Assembly: GCA_028723145.1 (NCBI GenBank)
Contig: JAQYFM010000227.1
Location: 1 to 11,543, forward strand
Source: Spirochaetales bacterium
Lineage (GTDB): Bacteria; Spirochaetota; Spirochaetia; Sphaerochaetales; Sphaerochaetaceae
Reading direction: 5' to 3'
DNA: 11,543 bases
How positions within the stretch are numbered: the stretch's first letter is position 1; every line of letters begins with the position of its first letter. The notes under the pieces are model-generated. The model was given only the letters and a program-made list of their open reading frames with translations, ran no database searches and was not told where the DNA came from. Shown here one piece after another: positions 1-6,677 of this stretch. The translations under genes and the position numbers were made by a program.

Positions 1-69
<69 letters not shown>

Positions 70-100
70 TTTTTTTATATCTAAAGGAAGGTCTTATAAT

Positions 101-361
101 ATGGGACAGCGTGGTGAACATTTTTCCTCAAAGTGTGTTACAGGTGATAGAACATACTTCTTTAACGTAAAGGAAAACCTATATGGTGACCTCTACTTAA
201 ATATTGTAGAGAGTAAGCCAACAGAAAACGGAAAATTCTTAAGACAATCAGTACTTGTTTATCAAGAAGACATTGGAGAATTTATCAAAGAAATGCAGAA
301 GTCACTCGATTACTTAAAGCTTCATGCAAAAAAAAGTGTCAAGAGAGGAGATGAAGAGTAA
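101..361 (+). CDS. PUR-domain (DUF3276-type) DNA/RNA-binding protein
   Basis: An 86-residue protein of the bacterial PUR-alpha-like family, which binds single-stranded nucleic acid as a dimer of PUR repeats. The N-terminus (MGQRGEHFSSK), the core around residues 16-38 (DRTYFFNVKEN, then GDLYLNIVESK) and the acidic-aromatic stretch VYQEDIGEF (53-61) fit the small spirochaetal/Bacteroidetes form. The Borrelia member, BpuR, is reported to bind DNA and RNA and act as a regulator; whether this one is a regulator or a general RNA chaperone is unknown. The basic tail (KKSVKRGDEE) could add nucleic-acid contacts. The start is supported by AAGGAAGG (84-91), nine bases before the ATG. It lies just after a tRNA gene with little room for its own promoter, so read-through from the tRNA is likely. 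Its stop codon lies in the loop of a terminator-like hairpin. Confidence 0.82.
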   Translation: MGQRGEHFSSKCVTGDRTYFFNVKENLYGDLYLNIVESKPTENGKFLRQSVLVYQEDIGEFIKEMQKSLDYLKLHAKKSVKRGDEE

Positions 362-379
362 ATATCTCTTCTTTTTTTT
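353..379 (+). terminator. intrinsic terminator overlapping a stop codon
   Basis: Stem GAAGAG (353-358) pairs with CTCTTC (366-371) around a 7-base loop that contains the TAA stop (359-361) of the PUR-domain gene. Eight T (372-379) follow and end exactly at the next gene's ATG (380). The stem is only 6 bp, so strength is uncertain. If it works, it separates the PUR gene from the transporter gene; if partial, it attenuates it. Confidence 0.6.
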
Positions 380-1138
380 ATGGTTTATGCATTTTTATTA
401 TCTTTTCTAGCAGGGCTTTCAACTGCAATAGGTGGTACATTACCACTTTTTCAAAAGAAAGTTTCCTCAACATTTTTATGCTTTTCCTTAGGTCTATCTG
501 CAGGTGTAATGGTTTACGTATCATTTATGGAGATAATGAGTGAAAGCATACACATGTTATCAAACATGTTTAATGAAAAGATTGCAGGATTAATTGCCTT
601 AGCTTGTTTTTTCCTTGGAATGTTCTTTATTGCCTTAATTGATAAAGTAATTCCAGAAAATGAGAATCCTCATGAATTTGGTAATGAATTCTCGCTTCAG
701 AAAATGGGATTATTCTCTGCACTAGTAATTGCTATTCACAACTTTCCTGAAGGCTTAGCAACATTTTTAACTGCGTATGAAGATCCTGCACAAGGTATTT
801 CAATTGCAATAGCTATAGCACTACATAATATTCCTGAAGGAATTACCGTTGCAGCCCCAATTTACCATGCAACAGGAAAAAAGAAGAAAGCTTTTTTGAT
901 GAGTTTATTTTCAGGCCTTGCTGAACCACTTGGTGCATTAATTGGCTTTATGCTGTTAAAAACATTCTTCACTACAGATGTATTATCATACATATATGCT
1001 GCTGTTGCTGGAATTATGGTTTATCTTTCTTTTGATGAAATACTTCCTACAGCAGAAACATATGGAAAACATCACATTGTAATTTGGGGTGTATTACTAG
1101 GAATGTTTATAATGGGAGTAAGTCTTGCTCTTCTTTAA
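380..1138 (+). CDS. zupT: ZIP-family divalent metal transporter (ZupT-like)
   Basis: Integral inner-membrane importer for Zn2+ and probably other divalent metals (Fe, Mn), of the ZupT/ZIP family. Its 252 residues match the usual length (E. coli ZupT, about 257). About eight hydrophobic segments are visible. The two signature metal-site helices are HNFPEGLA (H120, N121, P123, E124) and HNIPEG (H149, N150, P152, E153), with a conserved AEPLGA (181-186) in the following helix. A charged loop (about 90-108, ENENPHE) sits between the N-terminal helices and the core. The ATG at 380 gives the typical short N-terminus (MVYAFLLSFLAGLSTAIGG), but it is preceded directly by T8 and no Shine-Dalgarno is seen, so initiation is leaderless, coupled to the upstream gene, or otherwise unusual. 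The 3' end overlaps rnhB on the other strand by 32 bp. The symbol is by family; substrate is inferred. Confidence 0.88.
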   Translation: MVYAFLLSFLAGLSTAIGGTLPLFQKKVSSTFLCFSLGLSAGVMVYVSFMEIMSESIHMLSNMFNEKIAGLIALACFFLGMFFIALIDKVIPENENPHEFGNEFSLQKMGLFSALVIAIHNFPEGLATFLTAYEDPAQGISIAIAIALHNIPEGITVAAPIYHATGKKKKAFLMSLFSGLAEPLGALIGFMLLKTFFTTDVLSYIYAAVAGIMVYLSFDEILPTAETYGKHHIVIWGVLLGMFIMGVSLALL

Positions 1139-1742
1139 TAATAACATTCTTTAAATGAAACGATTTTCTATGACAAGGTGTTAACCCATACTTTATAATT
1201 GCCTCCTGATGCTCTTTAGAAGGATAACCTTTATTCTTCTTAAAGTTGTACAGGGGGTATTTTTTATCAAGCTCATCCATAAATCTATCTCTTGCGGTCT
1301 TAGCAAGAATACTTGCTGCCATTATTTCATAGATTTTTGAGTCTCCTTTAACCACCGTTTCAATCTCAAGACTTCCATTATCGATAAACTTCCTTGGAGA
1401 GCGATTACCATCAACCATAAGCTTATCAACCTTTATTGTGTTATTTACTTTTTCATAGGAAAGTGCCATAGCCTTTAACGCAGCATTTAAGATATTTATT
1501 TCATCAATTTCTTCATTTGAAATAAAGGTAATTGCAAAGGCAATAGCTTTTTCTCTAATTACTTTTTCTGCTTCAATTAACTGTTTATGAGAAAGCTTTT
1601 TACTATCAGCTAAGATTTCAAATGGAAAAGAAGATGGAAGTACAACAGCTGCTGCTGTTACAGGACCTGCTAAGGGGCCTCTTCCTGCCTCATCTGTTCC
1701 ACAAATAATCTTAGGTTTATCAAAATCGAATAATTCTTCCAT
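1107..1742 (-). CDS. rnhB: Ribonuclease HII
   Basis: Endonuclease that cuts RNA in RNA/DNA hybrids and starts removal of single ribonucleotides misincorporated in DNA. Counting from a possible GTG start at 1748 (213 residues), the motifs are GTDEAGRGPLAGPV (17-30, catalytic D19 and E20), DSKKLS (48-53), VDGN (D113) and KGDSK (D136), followed by AASILAKTARD (144-154). That gives the full DEDD set. The C-terminal KGYPSKEHQ and GLTPCHRKSF are also typical. Length is normal. The start is either GTG at 1748 or ATG at 1742. I chose ATG because GAG/GGA purines lie just before it and nothing Shine-Dalgarno-like precedes the GTG. It is divergent from smc, with about 50 bp between, and its last 32 bp overlap the end of the transporter gene. 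Confidence 0.95.
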   Translation of the reverse strand: MEELFDFDKPKIICGTDEAGRGPLAGPVTAAAVVLPSSFPFEILADSKKLSHKQLIEAEKVIREKAIAFAITFISNEEIDEINILNAALKAMALSYEKVNNTIKVDKLMVDGNRSPRKFIDNGSLEIETVVKGDSKIYEIMAASILAKTARDRFMDELDKKYPLYNFKKNKGYPSKEHQEAIIKYGLTPCHRKSFHLKNVIIKEEQDLLPL

Positions 1743-1755
1743 TTCCACTCTAAAA

Positions 1756-1785
1756 ATGTTAAATTCTAAAACGAAATATAGTCAA
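1756..1785 (-). promoter_or_regulatory. possible rnhB promoter in the smc-rnhB divergent spacer
   Basis: On the minus strand TTGACT (1785-1780) is followed after 18 bases by TAACAT (1761-1756), a fair -35 and a weak -10. Transcription would start near 1749, leaving a leader of only a few bases before the ATG at 1742. On the plus strand TATAGT (1777-1782) could serve smc, but its start point would fall inside the smc ribosome binding site. The spacer must hold both promoters unless one gene is read from farther away. Weak call. Confidence 0.25.
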
Positions 1786-1801
1786 GGAGAGAGCTTAATT
1801 G
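1784..1801 (+). promoter_or_regulatory. ribosome binding site and TTG start of smc
   Basis: AAGGAGA (1784-1790) stands eight bases before TTG (1799-1801). No ATG or GTG in frame gives the canonical MFLKCLDIVGFKSF N-terminus, so the rare TTG start is the one to use. Confidence 0.8.
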
Positions 1802-4621
1802 TTTTTAAAATGTCTTGATATTGTTGGCTTTAAGAGCTTTGCAGATAAAACGCATATCGATTTTGCAGATGGAATAACATCTCTTCTTGGTCCAAATGGA
1901 TGTGGAAAGTCAAACATCGTTGACTCAATTAAGTGGGTATTAGGAGAGCAATCTACAAAAACTCTTAGAGCCGGTAAAATGGAAGATGTCATTTTTAACG
2001 GTACTGATAAAAGAAAACCACTTAGCTATGCAGAAGTTGCTTTAACAATTGATAACAGTGAAAAGCATCTTCCTACCGATTTAACTGAGGTTGAAATAAA
2101 AAGAAGAGTCTTCAGAAGTGGTGAAAGTGAATATTACATCAATAAAAATAGATGTTTACTTAAAAACATAAGAGAGCTTTTCTTTGATACTGGTGTAGGT
2201 AAGAGTGCTTATTCTATCCTTGAGCAAGGTAAAATCGACCAAATCCTTTCTCAGCGCCCAGAGGATAGAAGATATATATTTGAGGAAGCAGCAGGTATCT
2301 CACGTTTTAAAGCAGAGTGTAACGAAGCTTCTAAGAAAATCGAAAGAACAGATGAAAACATTAACCAAGCAGAAAGCTTAATGAAAGTTGAAAAACGTAG
2401 CTATGAATCATTAAGAAGCCAAGCCGAAAAGGCTAAGGCTTATAATGAATTGGTTAAAAAACAGCTAGCTGTTGATGTTGATATTCATTACTCTAAGCTT
2501 AAAACCTATCTTGGCTTAAAGGATATGAGAGAGGAAAGGAATAAGAGTTTAAGAGGCCAAGTAGAAAACTTAAAATCTTCTCTTGAAAGCTTTAGAGTAA
2601 ATATTGAGGAAGAGCAACAAAGAATGCAAGCTGAGAGTCAGAAGTCTCACTCTCTTCAATATGCAATTAACAGAAATGAAGAAGCTATTAATAGTCGAAA
2701 CGATAAAATAGCTTTTCTTGAAAACACTTATCGTGATTATATCAACGCTAAAAAGGAAGCAGAAAGTAAAGCAGAAAGTATTAAGTTTTCTCTAGATAGA
2801 GATAAGGGTGAACTTGATAGAATGCAAGCTGAATTAGATGAAAAATATCAAATATATGAAGAAAACCAAAGGCAAGTTAAAAGAGCCCAAGGTATGCTTG
2901 ATGATGATATTAAAAAGATTGAAGAAATCAGATTATTAGTTTCTAAAGAGGAAGAATCGATTGAGGAAAATGAAAAGGCTATTGAGGCTTTATCTACATC
3001 ATTAAAGGATGTTGTCGATTCTCTTGCTTCTGAGCTTGATAAAATGATGGGTGAGGAGTATTCCTCTAATAAAAGAAGTAGTGCCGAAAAAACATTCATT
3101 TCAAGACTTGAGATGATGATTAGAGACTTGCAAAATAAAATAAGAATGCAGAAATCTATTTCTTCTTTCTCTGATAAAGAATTATCTTTCGAGGATATAT
3201 TATCTTCTCTTGAGGCTCTTAAAAAAGATTTCTACACATATAAAGGTACAATACCACCATTTATCGATACATTTCTTTCTCCAGATGGTTTATTAACTCA
3301 AAAAAGAGAAATTTCTGATAAAGAAAGTTCTTTAAGAGGGGCAAATGTAAAGAGTAGGGAAAAGATTACTTCTTTCCGCTCTCAAATAGAAGGGTTAGAG
3401 GTAGAGGTTGATGCACTTCGTGAAACAATAAAGCAAATGGAGATTCAGACTGCGTCCATTAAGGCTGGTATGGATTCTTTTAAAGCAGTAAAAGATAATC
3501 TTGAAAGAAGTATTGAAGAAAAAGAAATAAGCTTTTCTGATAGTCAAAGTGCAATTACTATTGCTGAATCTAGAATTAATTCAACTGCTAACCAGTTACG
3601 AGAAGCAGATAAAGAAAAAGCTGAATTAATTAACCAAATTACTCAGCTAAAGAAGGAATTAAAGTCTCTACAAGATGAAATAAATGAGCGTTATAGCTTA
3701 CTTAGTTCTAAAGAAAAAGAGAAAAACGATACAATTGATAAAATTAATTACCTTAATAATGAAATTGAGAAAAACGAACTTTGGATTACTAACACTCAAG
3801 ATTTAATTCAAAACCTTTATGCTTCATTCTATAACACCTATTCAAGAAACCTAAGAGAATTTGAAGATAGAATGAATGCAGAGCTTGGTGAGCAAGTATT
3901 GCTTGAAAACGAGTTAGTTGAAATAAAAAAGCAACTACAAGCCTTAGGTCCAAATATCAACCATATGGCAGTTGATGAATTTGAAGGAGCTAAGGAGCGC
4001 TATGAGTTCTTGCAAAAGCAACTCGATGATATGTATAAAAGTAAACATGATCTTGAAACTGTTCTTGAAGAAATTGAGACAAGATCTAAAGAAATGTTTC
4101 TAAATACCTATAAACAAATAAGTGAAAACTTCCAATTAATGTTTAGAAGATTATTTGGTGGTGGTAGAGCTGAAATAACCTTACAGGACCCTGAAAATAT
4201 TTTGACAAGTGGTATCGATATCTTTGCTCAACCACCAGGAAAAAAGCTTATCAGCTTAACCCTTTTATCTGGTGGTGAAAGAAGTATGACTGCAGTAGCG
4301 CTTCTATTTGCAACATACATGGTAAAGCCATCTCCTTTCTGTATTCTAGATGAAATTGATGCTGCTCTGGATGATAAAAATATTGGTTTCTTTTTATCTG
4401 TATTAGATGATTTTGCTAAAGATAGCCAATTTATTATTATCACACACAATAAGCATACTGTTATGGGCTCTGCATCACTACTCGGTGTTACTCAGATGGA
4501 AGCAGGTGTTTCAACCACAGTAAGTTATAAACTTGCAAGAATTAAAGGGGAAGCTGTTATCTTAAATGAAAATGATACTGAAGTAGATTTTGATAGTGAA
4601 GGTAGAAGAACAAATAAGTGA
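1799..4621 (+). CDS. smc: SMC chromosome-segregation ATPase, short form with reduced hinge
   Basis: DNA-entrapping ATPase of the bacterial condensin, which organises and helps segregate chromosomes. The N-terminal head has Walker A GPNGCGKSN (31-39) and the Q-loop GEQS (49-52). The C-terminal head has signature LLSGGERS (822-829), Walker B FCILDEIDAALDD (847-859) and the H-loop ITHNKHT (881-887). These indicate a working ATPase. Long charged coiled coils fill about 165-480 and 500-780. Length is 940 residues against about 1150-1200 for most bacterial SMCs. The deficit is at the middle: the only non-coil break is about 476-500 (TYKGTIPPFIDTFLSPDG), far too short for a standard hinge of about 150-200 residues, and it has no Cys for a Rad50-type hook. 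A TTG start is supported by AAGGAGA (1784-1790), eight bases before it. No scpA/scpB genes are nearby. A terminator overlaps the 3' end. Confidence 0.93.
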   Translation: MFLKCLDIVGFKSFADKTHIDFADGITSLLGPNGCGKSNIVDSIKWVLGEQSTKTLRAGKMEDVIFNGTDKRKPLSYAEVALTIDNSEKHLPTDLTEVEIKRRVFRSGESEYYINKNRCLLKNIRELFFDTGVGKSAYSILEQGKIDQILSQRPEDRRYIFEEAAGISRFKAECNEASKKIERTDENINQAESLMKVEKRSYESLRSQAEKAKAYNELVKKQLAVDVDIHYSKLKTYLGLKDMREERNKSLRGQVENLKSSLESFRVNIEEEQQRMQAESQKSHSLQYAINRNEEAINSRNDKIAFLENTYRDYINAKKEAESKAESIKFSLDRDKGELDRMQAELDEKYQIYEENQRQVKRAQGMLDDDIKKIEEIRLLVSKEEESIEENEKAIEALSTSLKDVVDSLASELDKMMGEEYSSNKRSSAEKTFISRLEMMIRDLQNKIRMQKSISSFSDKELSFEDILSSLEALKKDFYTYKGTIPPFIDTFLSPDGLLTQKREISDKESSLRGANVKSREKITSFRSQIEGLEVEVDALRETIKQMEIQTASIKAGMDSFKAVKDNLERSIEEKEISFSDSQSAITIAESRINSTANQLREADKEKAELINQITQLKKELKSLQDEINERYSLLSSKEKEKNDTIDKINYLNNEIEKNELWITNTQDLIQNLYASFYNTYSRNLREFEDRMNAELGEQVLLENELVEIKKQLQALGPNINHMAVDEFEGAKERYEFLQKQLDDMYKSKHDLETVLEEIETRSKEMFLNTYKQISENFQLMFRRLFGGGRAEITLQDPENILTSGIDIFAQPPGKKLISLTLLSGGERSMTAVALLFATYMVKPSPFCILDEIDAALDDKNIGFFLSVLDDFAKDSQFIIITHNKHTVMGSASLLGVTQMEAGVSTTVSYKLARIKGEAVILNENDTEVDFDSEGRRTNK

Positions 4622-4636
4622 TGTTCTTCTATTTTT
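4604..4636 (+). terminator. intrinsic terminator overlapping the end of smc
   Basis: A perfect 9-bp stem, AGAAGAACA (4604-4612) with TGTTCTTCT (4622-4630), encloses a 9-base loop holding the last two smc codons and its TGA stop (4619-4621). A plus T5 (4631-4636) follows. The left arm is coding sequence. Confidence 0.7.
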
Positions 4637-4641
4637 ATAAT
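4636..4641 (+). promoter_or_regulatory. possible -10 box for the EAL-domain gene
   Basis: A perfect TATAAT lies 26 bases before the ATG at 4668, directly after the smc terminator. No convincing -35 stands at the right distance, and the DNA is very AT-rich, so this could be chance. If used, the leader would be about 20 bases and would include the ribosome binding site AAGGGA (4655-4660). Confidence 0.3.
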
Positions 4642-4667
4642 TTTATTAAAATTTAAGGGATAAAATT

Positions 4668-6599
4668 ATGAAGATATTGTACTTTGATTTATCTGCTATA
4701 TTAATAATAGATATAATGATTGTTGATCTTTTTCTGAGGAAAAATCAGAAGAATTTCACCAATAAAATATTATTATTCATTTATATAAATGTACTTATCA
4801 CTACAATTTTTGATCTCTGGTCTGAGGCTTATAATATTTGGTTTTTAGCTAATGAAACTGACTCAACCTTTAGATACTTTCTCTACTATGGGTATTTTTA
4901 CAGCAGAAATTTAACTCCTCTCTTGTTCCAGATTTACCTATACGCAGTTACTGAAACATTGCATCTACTTAAAAAAAGCAGAAAGAGAAAGATAATATTA
5001 ATCTTTCCATATTGCTTAGTATGTGCTTTATTAATATCAAATATATTCCTTAATAATGTTTTCTATTTTGATGATAATTTAATATATACAAGAAGTACGA
5101 TGTTTTATGGCTTACATATTTGTGCCTTTATGTATTTTGTATATGGTCTTTCATTTTTATTTAAATATAGAAAAGTATTATCAATAGATAAGTTTATCTC
5201 TTTAGTTTGTTTCTACCCTTGGAACTTATTTGCTATTTTGGTTCAGGCATTTATTCCTGAGTATTTAGTAGAAATGTTTTTAAATACAGTTTCTCTATTT
5301 TTAGTTTCAAATATTGTTCAACGCTTAGAAGAAGTAATTAACCCACTTATTGGAATTAAGAGTCATATCGCTTATTCAACTGATATGAAAAAAGTATTTT
5401 ACCTTAAAAAACCAGTGAGAATACTAATATTAAGGATAGTTAATTATCCTGCATTACTTACTATTTTAGGTAATGATGCTTGTAATGATTTAATGAAGCA
5501 AATTGCAAATAAGATGAAATATTATTTTACTACCTCTGAGCTTTATTACCTTGAAAATGGTTTATTTGCTTCCTCTTTTGAACAAACTAGTTTTGATAGC
5601 TCAAGGGATATTATTCAAAGCTTTAGAGATTCAATTTGTGGCAGCTTCCCATTTGGAAAAATGGAACTAGAGATGGATAGCTGTTTATGTGTTTTCTCAT
5701 GTCCTCAGGACTTTGATAACTATGATAAAATGATGTCTTTCGTTTATTCCTTTTATTCATACCTTCCTGCTAATGGAAACATTACTTTTCTTGCAGATGA
5801 AAATGATAAACAAAAGTATAAATTCCATTTAAGAAATGAGATTGATCATATTATTAGTAAGGCAATAGAAGAAAATCGATTTGAGATGTATTATCAGCCA
5901 ATTTACTCTGTAAAGCATAAGAAGTTCATTTCTGCTGAAGCCTTAATAAGATTAAAGGATGAGAAGTTTGGCTTTATTCCTCCTGATTTATTTATTAAAG
6001 CAGCAGAAAACAATGGAACAATTTTGCAAATTGGAGAAATAGTTTTAGATAATGTTTGTAACTTTATTTCAAGATGTACAGAGGCAAAACTTCCAATTAA
6101 TTTCTTTGAGATTAATCTATCTATGAAGCAGTGTGTTCAAGTAGATTTAAAGGACAAGATCTTATTTTACCTTAAAAAGTATAATCTAAAACCAGAACAA
6201 GTTAATCTAGAAATAACAGAAACAGCTGCAAATACAGCTCAAGATATTGTATTAGATAATATTAAAGCTTTAAAAGATATAGGTGTTTCTTTTGCTTTAG
6301 ATGATTATGGTACAGGGTATTCTAACCTTAGTAGAATAATAAGTTTACCTCTTAAAATTGTTAAAATTGATAAGAGTATGACTGATAAAGTTTTTGATAG
6401 TAAGATCAATTCAGTATTAAAATATTCTGTTTCGCTTCTAAAGGAAATAGGTATGGAAATTGTCGTAGAAGGTGTTGAAACTGAGGATGTTTTAAATTGC
6501 TTTGTTCAAATGGGTTGTGACTACATTCAAGGATATTATTTTTCAAAGCCTCTTCCTGAAGCAGATTTTATTGAGTTTATAAAAAAGCATAATATATAA
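4668..6599 (+). CDS. Membrane-anchored cyclic-di-GMP phosphodiesterase (degenerate GGDEF plus EAL)
   Basis: Predicted to hydrolyse the second messenger c-di-GMP to pGpG at the inner membrane. Residues 1-215 hold about seven hydrophobic segments (roughly 5-23, 33-50, 70-95, 108-127, 147-166, 175-196, 200-215), a membrane sensor-like module of unknown ligand. Residues about 250-380 occupy the place of a GGDEF domain but lack a GGDEF motif (LENGLFASSF, 295-304, at the expected spot), so no cyclase activity is expected; it may be regulatory. The EAL domain (about 390-640) keeps every residue I associate with activity: E424 in AEAL, N483 in INLS, E515 in EITE, D545 and D546 in LDDYGTG, K566 in KIDK, E601 in VEGVE and Q621 in QGYYFSKP. 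Start is supported by AAGGGA (4655-4660). It stands alone between the smc terminator and the ffh promoter. Confidence 0.9.
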   Translation: MKILYFDLSAILIIDIMIVDLFLRKNQKNFTNKILLFIYINVLITTIFDLWSEAYNIWFLANETDSTFRYFLYYGYFYSRNLTPLLFQIYLYAVTETLHLLKKSRKRKIILIFPYCLVCALLISNIFLNNVFYFDDNLIYTRSTMFYGLHICAFMYFVYGLSFLFKYRKVLSIDKFISLVCFYPWNLFAILVQAFIPEYLVEMFLNTVSLFLVSNIVQRLEEVINPLIGIKSHIAYSTDMKKVFYLKKPVRILILRIVNYPALLTILGNDACNDLMKQIANKMKYYFTTSELYYLENGLFASSFEQTSFDSSRDIIQSFRDSICGSFPFGKMELEMDSCLCVFSCPQDFDNYDKMMSFVYSFYSYLPANGNITFLADENDKQKYKFHLRNEIDHIISKAIEENRFEMYYQPIYSVKHKKFISAEALIRLKDEKFGFIPPDLFIKAAENNGTILQIGEIVLDNVCNFISRCTEAKLPINFFEINLSMKQCVQVDLKDKILFYLKKYNLKPEQVNLEITETAANTAQDIVLDNIKALKDIGVSFALDDYGTGYSNLSRIISLPLKIVKIDKSMTDKVFDSKINSVLKYSVSLLKEIGMEIVVEGVETEDVLNCFVQMGCDYIQGYYFSKPLPEADFIEFIKKHNI

Positions 6600-6616
6600 G
6601 ATGTGAGTAATCTTAT
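6596..6616 (+). other. small inverted repeat after the EAL-domain gene
   Basis: ATAAGAT (6596-6602) pairs with ATCTTAT (6610-6616) around a 7-base loop and spans the TAA stop. No T-tract follows, so as an intrinsic terminator it is poor. Its right arm touches the -35 element of the ffh promoter. Confidence 0.3.
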
Positions 6617-6645
6617 TGACTAAAAAGGCCATTAACAGGTATAAA
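6616..6645 (+). promoter_or_regulatory. sigma70-type promoter of the ffh-rplS operon
   Basis: TTGACT (6616-6621) and TATAAA (6640-6645), each five of six matches to consensus, are separated by 18 bases. Transcription would begin near 6652, leaving a leader of about 26 bases that holds AAGGAAAGG (6664-6672) before the ffh ATG. Confidence 0.6.
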
Positions 6646-6677
6646 TTAAAAGTTGCAATATAACCAAGGAAAGGTAC

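Noticed and set aside
95..100. TATAAT directly before the PUR-domain ATG, as a promoter for a leaderless gene
   Set aside because: It touches the ATG, so transcription would start inside the gene, and a good ribosome binding site (84-91) lies upstream; most likely chance in AT-rich DNA.
1795..1992. Minus-strand open frame opposite the start of smc
   Set aside because: It lies fully antisense to the Walker A region of smc, has no family resemblance and no ribosome binding site.
2848..3099. Minus-strand open frame rich in Ser/Leu inside smc
   Set aside because: The composition is what the complement of a Glu/Lys-rich coiled coil gives; it is a shadow of smc.
6596..6616. Inverted repeat after the EAL gene as an intrinsic terminator
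   Set aside because: The stem is AT-rich and no T-tract follows; kept only as a weak inverted repeat.
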